Shown here: positions 25,304-36,071 of the stretch, piece by piece
Position numbering within the stretch: the stretch's first letter is position 1
How the letters are laid out: each line of letters opens with the position of its first letter
Assembly: GCA_022648165.1 (NCBI GenBank)
Contig: JALCLX010000006.1
Location: 124,001-188,000, forward strand
Direction of reading: 5' to 3'
From: Ancrocorticia sp.
GTDB lineage: Bacteria > Actinomycetota > Actinomycetes > Actinomycetales > Actinomycetaceae
Length of the DNA: 64,000 nt
Notes under the pieces: generated by a model
What the model was told of the DNA's origin: nothing
Database searches by the model: none
What the model saw: only the letters and a program-made list of their open reading frames with translations
Translations under genes and position numbers: made by a program

Positions 25304-26368
25304 TCATTGGGCCGTGAGCGTGCCGGTTTGCGGCAAAAGTTCAACCCATGTGTTTCCAGGATCCAAAGCAAACGTTTCTCCGGAACTATCGGTGAATTCG
25401 AAGGGCGCATTGATATCTGATTTTTCCCATTTTCCCGTGTATTGGTATCCAGCCACAAAATAATCCACGTTACCTTTACCCACCAGCACAGTTTCAGGAA
25501 CAGGAGCCCCTGCTACGTCTGTAACAGAAAGATTGTGGGCCTGTACATGCATCACGACGACATTCGTTGCACTCAGAACGTGGCCCGAAGTGTTACTGGC
25601 CGTGGCGGCGCCGTCGTCGGACCTATCCCATTCTCCGGCACTTTCATTCCAGGCCCATCCCGACGTTGCCGCTGGGTACGAAACCGTGACAGCGGAAACC
25701 TTGAGGCCACCACTGCGGTGGGAATCATTTGCTGTGTAGGTGAAAAGCCCGCGAATGCAATCGCTCGGTTGTTCAACTGTTGCAACGGCAGCACCCATAG
25801 ACGCGTAAAGATTGTGCGGCGCCCACCGCGAGTTATCCCGATAGAACCCTGCATCTTCCTCTGTGTAGAGCGAAACCCCGGCGTCTTTCACCTGGTTCAC
25901 AAAAGCCGCCACACCGCCCGAATAGAACAGCGAGACATCTCCTGCCCACTGCCCCAGTATTCCCGCGTCAGTGGGGCGAATTGAGCGGATGGGACCCACC
26001 ACGTCAGGAATCTGAGAATTAAAGAGTGCGACAAAACGCGTCTCACCGCCCTCCACAAGTTCAACGAATACGATATCCGCATCCTCCAAACCAGACTGTG
26101 GCCGAGCGTTGTATGAATTCTCCACTTTCACTGCAACCAGTGGTTCCGGCGTGGCGTCTTGTTCGGCCTCTCCGGTAAAAGGCGCGGAGTCACAATCAGA
26201 TTGGGTAGCCACCGGGCTGGGAGACGTTGTTCGCGTGGCGGTAGCCGCCGAAGGCGCGCCTTTCTCCGCCGAGGTACATCCCACCAGCGCAAGGGTACAC
26301 GCCGCGCACAGCGCCATCCAACGGCGCACACTGCCCCTCCTGCATCGTGCTATCGCCGGGGACCCCAT
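25304..26368 (-). CDS. DUF3048 (YerB-like) lipoprotein
   Basis: The N-terminus has basic residues, a hydrophobic stretch and a lipobox ending LVGC, so the mature protein should be lipid-anchored outside the membrane, followed by a Thr/Ser/Pro linker. The body has DUF3048 patterns: VAVKVENSYNARPQSGLEDAD, VELVEGGETRF, PIRSIRPTDAG and WAPHNLYA. YerB-type proteins are extracytoplasmic with no firm biochemical role. ATG 26368 overlaps the ppk2 stop as TGATG, suggesting coupled translation; ATG 26377 is an alternative. Confidence 0.85.
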   Translation of the reverse strand: MGSPAIARCRRGSVRRWMALCAACTLALVGCTSAEKGAPSAATATRTTSPSPVATQSDCDSAPFTGEAEQDATPEPLVAVKVENSYNARPQSGLEDADIVFVELVEGGETRFVALFNSQIPDVVGPIRSIRPTDAGILGQWAGDVSLFYSGGVAAFVNQVKDAGVSLYTEEDAGFYRDNSRWAPHNLYASMGAAVATVEQPSDCIRGLFTYTANDSHRSGGLKVSAVTVSYPAATSGWAWNESAGEWDRSDDGAATASNTSGHVLSATNVVVMHVQAHNLSVTDVAGAPVPETVLVGKGNVDYFVAGYQYTGKWEKSDINAPFEFTDSSGETFALDPGNTWVELLPQTGTLTAQ

Positions 26369-27237
26369 CAGGGCCATCGCAGATCCGCACTCTGCGCAAC
26401 ACGTTGACGTTCCCGCTCCACGTCAAAATCTCCGACAGGCCACTGTAGATCCATGGCCGAAAGCTCAGAAATCACAATGCGTTGCACCGCGGCACGGGCG
26501 TACCACTTCGCGTTGGCAGGTACCACAAACCATGGCGCAAATTCCGTATGAGTACGCTCAATCGCTATCTGGAATGCGTCCATGTACGCTGGCCACAATA
26601 ACCGTTCATTGAGGTCGCCCGTGTTGTATTTCCAGTGCTTCTCCGGATTATCGAGGCGTGCAAGAAGGCGCTTTTCCTGTTCTTGCGGGGAAATATGCAG
26701 CATAATCTTCACAATTTTTACGCCTTTGTCCCAGATTCGTTTCTCAAAATCGCTAATCGCGCCGTAACGCCGTTCGATTTCCCCGGGTGGCGCGAATGAT
26801 CGGACTCTTTGAATCAGCACATCCTCATAGTGTGAGCGATCAAAAACCCCGATCATTCCCGGGCCGGGTACATGAGGCTCGATTCGCCACAGGAAGTCGT
26901 GCGCCCTTTCTTCTGCCGTGGGGGCCTTGAAGGACGTGAGCGCAAGGCCATATGGCTCCACGTGCGAGAACACATGGTTCACAATCCCGCCCTTGCCGGC
27001 CGCATCCATCGCCTGGAGCACAACAAGCATGCGGAGCTGCCCACCTACTTTACTCTGCGCATAAAGTTTTTCTTGCAGTTCGCGAAGTTCCTGGGCGCTT
27101 TCCTCAAGTTCGTCCTCACCAGCTTCGCGGCCCTTCTTAGTACCCGGAGTTGCATCAGGATCTACCGTACGCAGATCGAAACCTTTTCTAACCCTGAGCA
27201 ATTCGGCGGGATTATCTTTCCAAAATCCTGTGGCCAT
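26368..27237 (-). CDS. ppk2: Polyphosphate kinase 2 family phosphotransferase
   Basis: Motifs are Walker A LQAMDAAGKGGIVNHVF, Walker B GVFDRSHYEDVLIQRV, and the lid region RLLARLDNPEKHWKYN with DLNERLLWPAYMDAF. PPK2 enzymes move phosphate between polyphosphate and nucleoside mono- or diphosphates; this single-domain, 289-residue form is the type that often makes nucleotides from polyphosphate. The class is not certain from sequence alone. ATG 27237 has GAAGAG 7 bases upstream; GTG 27243 is the longer alternative. Confidence 0.9.
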   Translation of the reverse strand: MATGFWKDNPAELLRVRKGFDLRTVDPDATPGTKKGREAGEDELEESAQELRELQEKLYAQSKVGGQLRMLVVLQAMDAAGKGGIVNHVFSHVEPYGLALTSFKAPTAEERAHDFLWRIEPHVPGPGMIGVFDRSHYEDVLIQRVRSFAPPGEIERRYGAISDFEKRIWDKGVKIVKIMLHISPQEQEKRLLARLDNPEKHWKYNTGDLNERLLWPAYMDAFQIAIERTHTEFAPWFVVPANAKWYARAAVQRIVISELSAMDLQWPVGDFDVERERQRVAQSADLRWP

Positions 27238-27256
27238 ATGCACGCTCTTCGCCAGT

Positions 27257-27964
27257 TCAGCTCAACGCGGCAGCCACTGCCAAGCGCAAGGCCAATTGGA
27301 ATTTAGATTCACGTTCTTCCGATGTCATCTCCACGGACTTATCAAACAGATGATCAGAGACGGTGAGGACCGTCAACGCTTCCCGGCCATATTCCGCAGC
27401 AATCGCGTAAATTGCAGCGGATTCCATATCCACACCAAGCACACCGTACGCCGCCGCAGCTTCCGATTGTCCTGGGACCGCAAAATAGAAGTGGTCCTTA
27501 GAGATGATCGTGCCAATGTGCACCCGCTCTCCTTCGTGAACCGCATCTGCCGCGGCGCGCACCAAGTTGTAGGACGCCGTCGGACAGAAGTTCACGCCTG
27601 GAATTCGGTAGTTATTCATCGCGGAATCAGTGTGGGCACCGGTTGCGATAATGACATCCCCTACCTTCACCTGCGCTGCGATTCCTCCGGTTGTGCCCAC
27701 GCGGATCACCCGCTGTACGCCGTAGAATTTCATCAGCTCCGTGACATAGATGCCAGCGGACGGTTGCCCCATACCCGAACCCATAACAGATAGCGGCTTG
27801 CCCTGATACGTTCCTGTAAACCCGAGCATGCCTCTCACGTCCGTCACCAGGCGCGCGTCCGGCAACAACAGATGCGCGATGCGCTCCGCGCGCTTGGGAT
27901 CACCTGGCATCAAAACGGCTGGCGCGAAATCGCCTGGCTCGGCGCTGATGTGTGGTGTCGCCAT
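27257..27964 (-). CDS. deoD: Purine-nucleoside phosphorylase DeoD
   Basis: The 235-residue protein starts at ATG 27964 behind AAGGAGG. MPGDPKRAERIA, VMGSGMGQPSAGIY, RVGTTGG, VDMESAAIYA and TVSDHLF are the trimer-of-dimers PNP motifs, with Asp in TVSDH giving adenosine as well as inosine/guanosine use. It splits purine nucleosides with phosphate in salvage. It probably leads the deoD-ppk2-DUF3048 transcript, with about 20 bases between deoD and ppk2. Confidence 0.95.
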   Translation of the reverse strand: MATPHISAEPGDFAPAVLMPGDPKRAERIAHLLLPDARLVTDVRGMLGFTGTYQGKPLSVMGSGMGQPSAGIYVTELMKFYGVQRVIRVGTTGGIAAQVKVGDVIIATGAHTDSAMNNYRIPGVNFCPTASYNLVRAAADAVHEGERVHIGTIISKDHFYFAVPGQSEAAAAYGVLGVDMESAAIYAIAAEYGREALTVLTVSDHLFDKSVEMTSEERESKFQLALRLAVAAALS

Positions 27965-28244
27965 AAGTTCCTCCTTCGGCCCATGCCTGTGCCACAGGCC
28001 TTTTGCAATTGTGCTGCGTGTGCATCTGACGCCTGCGATCGACGATACCACGGCGGCCTCGCGAATCCGGCGAAACGGTGCACCGCCGTCGTCCCTTTTC
28101 CCGACGGGCCCGTTGCGCTCTTCCCGCCAGGCCCGTCGTGCTTTTTCTTGCTGAAACGGGCGCAAGTGGCACTCGTTCCTGGGCTTTTGCCCGCTTCAAC
28201 TAGAAAAAGCTTCCGGAAACGCAAGCCACCGGAAACTCAAACCA

Positions 28245-28293
28245 CTAGAAACAAAAAGGGAAGTGCTGAACTTTCGTTCAACACTTCCCCACA
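28245..28293 (-). terminator. Terminator of the tRNA-Ala transcript
   Basis: Read on the minus strand, a 14-base stem with one mismatch closes on a GAAA tetraloop and is followed by TTTTTGTTT. It lies just after tRNA-Ala and should end the gyrA-side or tRNA transcript. Confidence 0.8.
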
Positions 28294-28295
28294 CG

Positions 28296-28368
28296 TGGAG
28301 CTAGCGGGACTCGAACCCGCGACCCCCTGCTTGCAAAGCAGGTGCGCTACCAGCTGCGCTATAGCCCC
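28296..28368 (-). tRNA. tRNA-Ala(TGC)
   Basis: The reverse strand gives a standard 73-base cloverleaf: acceptor GGGGCTA/TAGCTCC with discriminator A, D arm GCGCAGCTGGTAGCGC, anticodon stem CTGCT/AGCAG with loop TTTGCAA (anticodon TGC), and GGTTCGAGTCC in the T arm. CCA is not encoded. Confidence 0.97.
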
Positions 28369-28375
28369 GTGGTGA

Positions 28376-28492
28376 TTAGGCGGGATCGGGAACTTCCTTC
28401 CACCGCGCCCTGTCTTGGTGGCTCTTCTGCCATTCAAGGAAGGCGAAGTATCCAGCAGCAGCGACGAATACCAACATGAAGAACTTCTTCAC
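28376..28492 (-). CDS. DLW-39 family small protein (38 aa)
   Basis: A 38-codon frame sits between tRNA-Ala and tRNA-Ile. GTG 28492 has GGGAGG 5 bases upstream. The product has a short basic start (KKFF), one membrane helix, and the tail SHQDRARWKEVPDPA. Tiny proteins of this kind sit near gyrA and these tRNAs throughout actinobacteria. Function is unknown. Confidence 0.85.
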   Translation of the reverse strand: MKKFFMLVFVAAAGYFAFLEWQKSHQDRARWKEVPDPA

Positions 28493-28548
28493 AGTTGCCT
28501 CCCATTTCCGTACGATTCGCTCGCATACGGCGAAGGATTCGTTAGCCG

Positions 28549-28622
28549 TGGGCCTAGATGGACTCGAACCATCGACCTCAGTCTTATCAGGACTGCGCTC
28601 TAACCAACTGAGCTATAGGCCC
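28549..28622 (-). tRNA. tRNA-Ile(GAT)
   Basis: The reverse strand forms a 74-base cloverleaf: acceptor GGGCCTA/TAGGCCC with discriminator A, D arm with AGTTGGTTAGA, anticodon loop CTGATAA (anticodon GAT), and T arm GGTTCGAGTCC. CCA is not encoded. Confidence 0.97.
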
Positions 28623-28780
28623 AAACATCGGCGAAACTTTCATCTGCCGCCGAACTAGATTACAACATTCTGTGCTACGAAGTCCAAACGAGCGCCCCCA
28701 ACGCGATGTTCTTCACTATTACTGAAACATCTGCTACGGGAAAGCCGCCGCCGTCCCCACACCTTCCGTTTGCCAAGTCA

Positions 28781-29383
28781 CTATTCGTCTGACAATGTAA
28801 CCTTAACTCCGCCAACGAGGGCAGAAATCAGGTTATATATCAGCGCTCCGACAAGCGAAAGAAGCGTAAATAGCACAATATCTACGATCGAAATGATCAC
28901 TGCGAAACTCATCCACCTGCCGAATTCAAGATATTGGGCGAGCTTCAGCAATGCCTCCGAATTGAGTGTCACGAGCAGCTCGTTGAGCTGAGAGAACACA
29001 TACATTCCATCGAGTATGAACCAAATGAGCGCCATAGCCAAGACGATCATGACACCGATGACCACAGACACCAAGAATCCAAGCTTCAGCGCCGACATCG
29101 GATCGATGTGCGAAACGGTCATTTTGATCCGCCGGATCCCTGCTGGCCGGCGAGTCGGAGCTGCAGTGGCCGCTGCTGTGGGCGCATGCGCCACTGTGGG
29201 TGTACCTGCGGACGTTGCGGTATCGGAACGCGCACTGTCAGGCACATGTTCTTGGGAGGCGGTGCCACGGTTCACGATTACAGGCTCCTGAACTGACTCT
29301 GCCATACGTTCGGCAGTTGAGCGCCGACGAGGAGGCTCATGCTGCTCCGAAACTGGCTCATCTTGGTTCTGGTCTTCGCTCAT
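28781..29383 (-). CDS. DUF3566 membrane protein
   Basis: About 105 polar N-terminal residues rich in Thr, Ala and Pro precede IRRIKMTVSHIDPMSALKLGF, the DUF3566 hallmark, and two membrane helices (about 112-135 and 155-185). It follows gyrA on the same strand as in most actinobacteria. AGGAG stands 5 bases before the ATG. No function is established. Confidence 0.9.
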   Translation of the reverse strand: MSEDQNQDEPVSEQHEPPRRRSTAERMAESVQEPVIVNRGTASQEHVPDSARSDTATSAGTPTVAHAPTAAATAAPTRRPAGIRRIKMTVSHIDPMSALKLGFLVSVVIGVMIVLAMALIWFILDGMYVFSQLNELLVTLNSEALLKLAQYLEFGRWMSFAVIISIVDIVLFTLLSLVGALIYNLISALVGGVKVTLSDE

Positions 29384-29427
29384 TGTTACTCCTGGCCACT
29401 AATCCGCTATGTCAGAGGCTACCGCGT

Positions 29428-31956
29428 TCACGCCGCTACCTCATCATCGACGCCCAGTTCGGTCTCCACATTCCGTGCAATCGCTATGATTTTGTCACCA
29501 TCATCTGGTCTGCTGAAAGTGACACCCTGAGTGTTTCTTCCGGTGAGCGAAACTTCATCTACTGAAGAACGCATCACTTTTCCGGATTCCATGATGACAA
29601 GTACTTCTTCGTGTTCGTGCGTAATGAGTGCTCCCACCAAATCGCCGCGCGCGTCTGTAATCTTTGCAACCTTGATTCCGATACCGCCACGGTTTTGTTC
29701 GCGATATTCGGAAACGTCTGTGCGTTTGGCGAATCCTCCTTCGGTCACCACGAATACCTGGGCACCTTCCCTCACCACATCCATGGTAAGCAGCGAATCT
29801 CCGGGCCTGAACCTCATGCCCATTACTCCGGATGCGGCACGCCCCATGGGCCGCAGCGAGTCATTATCTGCAGTGAAGCGCAATGACACGCCCTTCCGGG
29901 AAACCAGCAACAGATCGTCGCCATCATTCGCCAAACATGCGGCAACCACCTGATCCGTAGAACCATCCGCATGTTCGCGCAGTTTAATCCCAATCAATCC
30001 ACCGGTGCGCGGCGAATCATAATCCTCCAGGCGCGTCTTTTTCACCAGGCCATCCGCAGTTGCCAGTACTAGATATTGCGCCTGGCGATAATCCTTGAGC
30101 GCAATAGCCGAAGCAATTTTTTCGCCCGGCTGGAACGCGAGCAGATTCGCAACATGTTGTCCGCGCGCATCGCGGCCACCTTCAGGCAATTCGTATCCCT
30201 TGATGCGATATACCCGCCCGAGGTTCGTGAAGAATAGATACCAATCGTGCGTGGATGCCACACCGAATTGTTCGACGACGTCGTCGCCCTTCAACGTTGC
30301 GCCTTTGACCCCCTTACCGCCACGATGCTGTGCCCGGTATTCGGACACCTTCGTGCGCTTGACGAATCCTCCACGCGTGATGGTGACAACAACATCTTCT
30401 TCAGGTATCAAGTCTTCTACGGACATCTCTCCGGAGAATGGAAGAATGGTGGTACGCCGTTCATCACCGAATTTGTCTACAATCACCTGCAGCTCTTCAG
30501 AGATGAGCGCGCGCTGCCGCTCCGGCCTTGCCAAAATGTCTTTGTATTCGGTGACGAGTGCGAGCTTCTCGTCATATTCATCCATGATCTTCTGGCGTTC
30601 CAAAGCTGCCAACCTACGCAGCTGCATCTCCAGAATTGCATTAGCCTGATCTACATCAATTTCAAGTAGATTCATCAAACCTGTACGAGCTTCATCCACC
30701 GTAGGCGAGCGCCTGATCAACGTGATGACCTCGTCAAGCATGTCCAATGCTTTAAGATAACCCTCTAAGATGTGGAGCCGCTTCTCCGCTTCGGCCAAAC
30801 GATACGCCGTCCGGCGCCGAATCACATCCATTTGATGGTTGACCCAGTGCCGCACAAATCCATCCAATGAAAGAGTCCGCGGTACACCATCCACCAGCGC
30901 CAGCATGTTGGCAGGGAAGTTGTTTTGGAGTTGTGTGTGTTTAAAAAGATTGTTCAGCACCACTTTGGGTACCGCATCGCGTTTCAAGACGACGACGATG
31001 CGCTGCCCCGCACGTCCTGATGTTTCGTCACGAATGTCAGCAATTCCGGGCAAACGGCCGTCTTTGATCCCCTCGACCATCTTGTCCAGAAGGCGGTCGG
31101 GATTCACTTGGTACGGAAGATCAGAAATGATAAGGCATTGCCGTCCGTGAATTTCGTCAACTTCAACAACGGCACGCTGCGTGATGGAACCGTGCCCCGT
31201 GCGATACATGTCTTCAATGCCACGAGTGCCAAGGATCGTTCCTCCTGTTGGGAAGTCCGGTCCCTTGATACGTTTCATCAGCTCTGCCAGCAGTTGTTCT
31301 TTACTCGCATCAGGATGCGCCAGATACCACTGCACGCCGTCGTTCACTTCGCGCAAATTGTGCGGAGGGATCCGGGTAGCCATTCCCACCGCAATTCCCT
31401 CAGAACCATTCACAAGCAGATTCGGGTAGCGTGACGGAAGAACCGTTGGCTCCATCAATGAACCGTCATAATTCGGTTCAAAATCGACGGTATTTTCTTT
31501 AATATCCCGAACCATTTCCAAGGCTAGGGGCGCCATTTTCGCCTCAGTGTAACGCGGAGCGGCAGCTCCTAGATCCCCGGGCGTCCCAAAGTTCCCTTGG
31601 CCGGAAACCAACGGGTACCGTAATGCCCAGGGTTGTACCAAGCGAACCAAAGTGTCGTAAATTGCGGCGTCGCCGTGCGGATGGTAATGCCCCATCACGT
31701 CACCGACTATCTTCGCCGATTTAGAGAAGGAGTTTTCTGGCCGATACCCGCCGTCATACATCGCGTACAGTACCCGGCGGTGCACGGGTTTCATGCCATC
31801 GCGCACATCCGGAAGCGCCCGACCAACGATCACGGACATGGCATAGTCTAGGTACGACTTCTCCATCTCGCGCTGGAGGTCGACATCCATAATGGCACCG
31901 TGGTTGTAAACGCCCTCAGCGCTTTCTGGGGATACGTTATTCTCTTCGTCGTTCAC
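29428..31956 (-). CDS. gyrA: DNA gyrase subunit A
   Basis: GyrA cuts and rejoins DNA to introduce negative supercoils with GyrB. The 842-residue protein starts at GTG 31956. The catalytic Tyr is in the AAPRYTEA segment. The quinolone region reads [16 protein letters not shown]. The C-terminal beta-pinwheel carries the GyrA box [10 protein letters not shown]. The serine found at E. coli position 83 is alanine here, and the next residue is alanine too. gyrB lies 33 bases upstream. Confidence 0.98.
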   Translation of the reverse strand: MNDEENNVSPESAEGVYNHGAIMDVDLQREMEKSYLDYAMSVIVGRALPDVRDGMKPVHRRVLYAMYDGGYRPENSFSKSAKIVGDVMGHYHPHGDAAIYDTLVRLVQPWALRYPLVSGQGNFGTPGDLGAAAPRYTEAKMAPLALEMVRDIKENTVDFEPNYDGSLMEPTVLPSRYPNLLVNGSEGIAVGMATRIPPHNLREVNDGVQWYLAHPDASKEQLLAELMKRIKGPDFPTGGTILGTRGIEDMYRTGHGSITQRAVVEVDEIHGRQCLIISDLPYQVNPDRLLDKMVEGIKDGRLPGIADIRDETSGRAGQRIVVVLKRDAVPKVVLNNLFKHTQLQNNFPANMLALVDGVPRTLSLDGFVRHWVNHQMDVIRRRTAYRLAEAEKRLHILEGYLKALDMLDEVITLIRRSPTVDEARTGLMNLLEIDVDQANAILEMQLRRLAALERQKIMDEYDEKLALVTEYKDILARPERQRALISEELQVIVDKFGDERRTTILPFSGEMSVEDLIPEEDVVVTITRGGFVKRTKVSEYRAQHRGGKGVKGATLKGDDVVEQFGVASTHDWYLFFTNLGRVYRIKGYELPEGGRDARGQHVANLLAFQPGEKIASAIALKDYRQAQYLVLATADGLVKKTRLEDYDSPRTGGLIGIKLREHADGSTDQVVAACLANDGDDLLLVSRKGVSLRFTADNDSLRPMGRAASGVMGMRFRPGDSLLTMDVVREGAQVFVVTEGGFAKRTDVSEYREQNRGGIGIKVAKITDARGDLVGALITHEHEEVLVIMESGKVMRSSVDEVSLTGRNTQGVTFSRPDDGDKIIAIARNVETELGVDDEVAA

Positions 31957-31989
31957 TACTAATCAACTCTCACTTCGGCCCGCGGTACT

Positions 31990-34086
31990 CTAAATGTCCA
32001 AGAAACGCACGTCATGTGCGTTGCGCTGTATGAAGCTTCGGCGCGATTCCACGTCTTCTCCCATCAATACAGAGAACGTTTCATCAGTTGCAGCGGCCTC
32101 GCCAATCGAGACTTGCTTGAGTGTGCGATGCGCAGGATCCATTGTGGTGTCCCACAATTCTTCAGCATTCATTTCTCCGAGGCCCTTGTATCGCTGAATG
32201 CGCTGCGACTCATCCTTCGGGAGGCGCCATCCGGCCACCTTTCCAGCGGTGAGGCAATCGTCGCGCTCTTTGTCTGTAAATACGTACTGATGAGGCGCAT
32301 TTGTCCACTTGATGCGATACAGCGGCGGCATGGCTAGAAACACATGGCCGTTTTCAATCAACGGACGCATGTAGCGATACACCAATGTCAGCAGCAACGT
32401 TGCGATGTGTGAGCCGTCTACGTCCGCATCTGCCATGAATACGATCTTGTGGTAGCGCAGTTTGGAAATGTCAAAATCATCTCCGATGCCCGTGCCGAAT
32501 GCAGTAATCAAACCCTGAATCGTCTCAGAACTCAGTGCGCGATCCAGGCGCGCTTTCTCCACATTCAAAATCTTTCCACGAATTGGCATGATCGCCTGAT
32601 GTTCTGGGTCGCGCCCATTCACAGCAGAACCACCTGCGGAATCTCCCTCCACAATGAAGATTTCGCATTCTTCGGGATTGCGCGACGTGCAGTCTTTCAG
32701 CTTGCCGGGCATAGAGGCGGATTCCAACACAGACTTCCTGCGCGTTGCCTCCCGCGCCTTTCGGGCGGCCTGGCGCGCGGCGAACGCCTGAGATGCCTTA
32801 CGAATGATGTCCTTCGCCTCGGAAGGATGCATCTCCAGCCAATCTGACAAGTGAGAATACAGCTGTTGCTGCACGAAGGTTCGCGCTTCAGTGTTCCCCA
32901 ACTTTGTTTTCGTTTGGCCTTCGAATTGTGGATTCCCCAATTTAACCGAGACGATTGCTGTCAGACCTTCTCGCACATCCTCTCCGGAAAGATTTGGGTC
33001 CTTTTCCTTCAGCAATCCCTTGTCACGCGCGTATTTGTTGAGCACTGACGTGAGGGCCGCACGGAACCCTTCCTCGTGTGTTCCACCTTCGGTGGTGTTA
33101 ATCGTATTGGCAAACGTGTTGACCGATTCCGAATACGCCGATGTCCACTGCATGGCAATTTCGCATTCGATCTTTTTCCCCGGATCCTCTGCCTCAAAGT
33201 AGATGACATCCGGATGGACAACCTCCACTTTCTTGGTGGAATTCAGATACTTGACGTAATCAAGTAGGCCGCCGGAGTACTTATACGTGACTTCACGATG
33301 CCCCGGTTTCGGATCGTCGGCCTCGCCAAGGGCATCACCCGTCACCTCGTCACCTTCGTCCGTGGCCGTGGGACGCTCGTCAACCAACGTGATGCGCAAA
33401 TCCTTGTTGAGGAACGCCATCTGATGGAACCGCTTGCGCAGTGTCTCAAAATCGTAATCCGTGGTTTCAAAGATCTTCGGGTTGGCCCAGAAGGTTTGAA
33501 TAGTTCCCGTTTCAGACGTTGGCTCGCCACGCTCCAACGGCGCCACAGGAACACCATTCTCGAAGGCGATGCGCCACACGTAACCATCGCGTTTGACTTC
33601 TGTTTCCATACGGGTGGACAAGGCATTGACTACCGATACTCCCACGCCGTGCAGTCCGCCTGAAACGGCATATCCACCTTGGCCAAACTTCCCACCCGCG
33701 TGCAAAATTGTCATCACTACTTCGACGGCAGGGCGATGCTCTGTGGGATGTTCATCAACTGGAATGCCGCGGCCATTATCTTCCACCCGAATGCCGTTAT
33801 CGGGAAGGATTGTGACCTCGATGTGGTCACAATATCCCGCGAGTGCCTCATCAACGGCATTGTCTACCACTTCGTACACCAAATGGTGCAGACCACGTTC
33901 GCCCGTTGATCCGATGTACATACCAGGACGTTGCCGCACCGCCTCAAGCCCCTCAAGTACCGTGATATTCGACGCGTCATACGATTGGTCCTTGGATACC
34001 TCGCCAACGTGATGGGATGGAGTTGTTAACGATTCCTCCGAATTCGCCGTGAATGCAGAATCCGACACGTGTGTATCTTCAGACAC
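31990..34086 (-). CDS. gyrB: DNA gyrase subunit B
   Basis: GyrB supplies the ATPase and TOPRIM parts of gyrase. The GHKL ATPase motifs are [20 protein letters not shown] and [19 protein letters not shown] has EGDSAGGS and DADVDGSHI; the C-terminus has [15 protein letters not shown]. The start is taken as GTG 34086 because AAGGAG lies 10 bases upstream, giving 698 residues. The first 35 residues are polar and variable, as in relatives. Confidence 0.98.
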   Translation of the reverse strand: MSEDTHVSDSAFTANSEESLTTPSHHVGEVSKDQSYDASNITVLEGLEAVRQRPGMYIGSTGERGLHHLVYEVVDNAVDEALAGYCDHIEVTILPDNGIRVEDNGRGIPVDEHPTEHRPAVEVVMTILHAGGKFGQGGYAVSGGLHGVGVSVVNALSTRMETEVKRDGYVWRIAFENGVPVAPLERGEPTSETGTIQTFWANPKIFETTDYDFETLRKRFHQMAFLNKDLRITLVDERPTATDEGDEVTGDALGEADDPKPGHREVTYKYSGGLLDYVKYLNSTKKVEVVHPDVIYFEAEDPGKKIECEIAMQWTSAYSESVNTFANTINTTEGGTHEEGFRAALTSVLNKYARDKGLLKEKDPNLSGEDVREGLTAIVSVKLGNPQFEGQTKTKLGNTEARTFVQQQLYSHLSDWLEMHPSEAKDIIRKASQAFAARQAARKAREATRRKSVLESASMPGKLKDCTSRNPEECEIFIVEGDSAGGSAVNGRDPEHQAIMPIRGKILNVEKARLDRALSSETIQGLITAFGTGIGDDFDISKLRYHKIVFMADADVDGSHIATLLLTLVYRYMRPLIENGHVFLAMPPLYRIKWTNAPHQYVFTDKERDDCLTAGKVAGWRLPKDESQRIQRYKGLGEMNAEELWDTTMDPAHRTLKQVSIGEAAATDETFSVLMGEDVESRRSFIQRNAHDVRFLDI

Positions 34087-34271
34087 TCTGGAGCTTCTCC
34101 TTGAACGATAAGCCGTGACCACCACGAAGGTGTGTTATTGGCCGCTGAACAACGCGGGGGCCCATATTCGTAGGACCCCACACAAATAGCCGCACGTTCA
34201 ATTCTAGCGCATCTGAGCAATCAATCCGTCCGCAAGTGTTCTAATCCGCCTTTTCAGGGTGCAGAAAGTAG

Positions 34272-34817
34272 TCAATTGCGGCCTTGTGGCCGGTGATATC
34301 CCGGACCGTGAATCACAATCTTTGTCACAACGCCCGGGCCTATCACGGATACAATCTTCGCCTCAAGAGTTCCAAGGAGCATTCGGATCTGGGTCTCCCA
34401 CGAAGCAGACGACGCACGCAAGGTGAGCGTTCCGTCGTCGTCGAAATGGTCGACGACGACGTGGCGAGCCACCTGGGGACCAACGATGCTGTCCCAGCGG
34501 TGCACCACCGCAGCCACATCCACTCGTTCCTTCCAGCCACGGTCGCGAATCATACGATCGATAAGCTCGCCAATGGGATGTGGATCGCGCGAGGAGGCCC
34601 GAGCCCCTGATCCAACGTCACTCAAACCGGCACCGGGACTCCACGGAAGATCGCCGATCGGTTCTTCGTGTTCAACTACAGCACGCGGCGTGCGCTGACG
34701 AATCTCGCCACGCTTATATGCTGCCTCACGTACACGGTGCAATGCGCGCAAAGCCACCAAATCGCCATTGGCCTTCGCCGCCTGCAGCCGTGCCTTCGCA
34801 ACAGCGTCACGTGACAC
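34272..34817 (-). CDS. dciA: DciA-type protein (DUF721), probable replicative helicase loader
   Basis: The 181-residue protein carries the DUF721 domain in its C-terminal half: RGWKERVDVAAVVHRWDSIVGPQVARH, then LTLRASSASWETQIRML. Proteins of this family help load DnaB in bacteria lacking DnaC or DnaI. The N-terminus is a basic tail. Its GTG start overlaps the recF end by 11 bases, and it precedes gyrB, the conserved actinobacterial order. Confidence 0.88.
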   Translation of the reverse strand: MSRDAVAKARLQAAKANGDLVALRALHRVREAAYKRGEIRQRTPRAVVEHEEPIGDLPWSPGAGLSDVGSGARASSRDPHPIGELIDRMIRDRGWKERVDVAAVVHRWDSIVGPQVARHVVVDHFDDDGTLTLRASSASWETQIRMLLGTLEAKIVSVIGPGVVTKIVIHGPGYHRPQGRN

Positions 34818-36042
34818 GATCCACCACTCCTTCGTGAACTCTCAAGCGCGTTCCGGATAGTCCCGATGGCAGATCATCTCCTACTGCGGCTGTCACAAAG
34901 ACTTGTTGGGCTTCCAATACGAGCTGTGCTAGGCGCACCCTGCGGCGAACGTCAAGTTCCGCAAAAACATCGTCCAATATGAGTATCGGCTCTTGGTCTT
35001 CATCCCACACCCCTGTTGCATCCTCACACAAGTATTTCCACGCCGCCAGGCGCAGTGCAAGCGCGTAACTCCACGATTCGCCATGCGATGCGTATCCCTT
35101 CGCTGGCAATGTTCCAAGAGAAAGCATTACTTCGTCGCGGTGCGGACCCACCAAATTGACTCCGCGTTCAATCTCCTGATCGCAGCGTTTCTCCATACTG
35201 GTGATCAATCGGGATTCCACCGCTTGCACGTCACTCAGAATGAGCTCTTCTGCTGCGACACTCTCAACAGCACTGTTCGTTGCGCCGCCGTCGCCGTTCT
35301 CCATAAGAGCCGATGGTGCTGGAATGTCAAAAAATCCCTTGCTTGCGGATGCCACATAGTCGATACGTGCGCTGCCTTTGCCACCCGAAACCGCCCGATA
35401 GAACTGCGTTACGTGCGGGCGCAACCCCCGTACAATCGCTGCTCGGGCCACTGTGATCTCAGCACCAAGCCGTGCAGCCTGTGCATTCCACACATCGAGC
35501 GCACCCTGGTCCACGATCTGACCGCGCCGCCGAGCAGCACCCGCGGCCTTCAAAAAGGCCGCACGCTGGCGGGTAACTTTGTCATATTGAGCTTTGATCC
35601 CTGCAAAACGTGGCCTTACCTGAATCATAATGTCATCGAGAAAAGCTCGGCGTATACCCGGATCTCCACGCACTAGCTCCAGATCTTCTGGCGCAAATAC
35701 AACTGCCTTGACATTGCCCAGGATCTCCGGTGGCCGCACCATCGCACGATTGAGACGCGCTCGATTCGCGCGACCGGCATAGATTTCAACCTCAACAGTG
35801 CTGCTGTGATTTCCTTCCACCAATCGAGACTGAATAACTGCTGCCTCACTGCCCTGCCGGATAAGAGCAGAATCATGTGCTACCCGATGAGAGTGCAACG
35901 TAGCAAGATATTCCACAGCCTCCACAATGTTCGTTTTCCCCTGGCCATTCTGCCCAACGAATGTCGTGACGCCTGGTTCAAATGCCAGCACGAGCTGTGC
36001 ATAAGAACGAAAATTAGAAAGCGCCAAGTCACTTACATACAT
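34807..36042 (-). CDS. recF: DNA replication and repair protein RecF
   Basis: This is an SMC-like ATPase that helps RecOR load RecA at gaps. Walker A is VGQNGQGKTNIVEAVEYLA near residue 33. The signature ASHGESWSYALALRLA and Walker B LILDDVFAELD occur in the C-terminal third. Length (411 residues) is normal. The start lies 29 bases after dnaN; the gnd gene found between them in some actinobacteria is absent. Confidence 0.97.
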   Translation of the reverse strand: MYVSDLALSNFRSYAQLVLAFEPGVTTFVGQNGQGKTNIVEAVEYLATLHSHRVAHDSALIRQGSEAAVIQSRLVEGNHSSTVEVEIYAGRANRARLNRAMVRPPEILGNVKAVVFAPEDLELVRGDPGIRRAFLDDIMIQVRPRFAGIKAQYDKVTRQRAAFLKAAGAARRRGQIVDQGALDVWNAQAARLGAEITVARAAIVRGLRPHVTQFYRAVSGGKGSARIDYVASASKGFFDIPAPSALMENGDGGATNSAVESVAAEELILSDVQAVESRLITSMEKRCDQEIERGVNLVGPHRDEVMLSLGTLPAKGYASHGESWSYALALRLAAWKYLCEDATGVWDEDQEPILILDDVFAELDVRRRVRLAQLVLEAQQVFVTAAVGDDLPSGLSGTRLRVHEGVVDRVT

Positions 36043-36071
36043 GGAGAACGTACAATTCCAGCCGCAAATCC

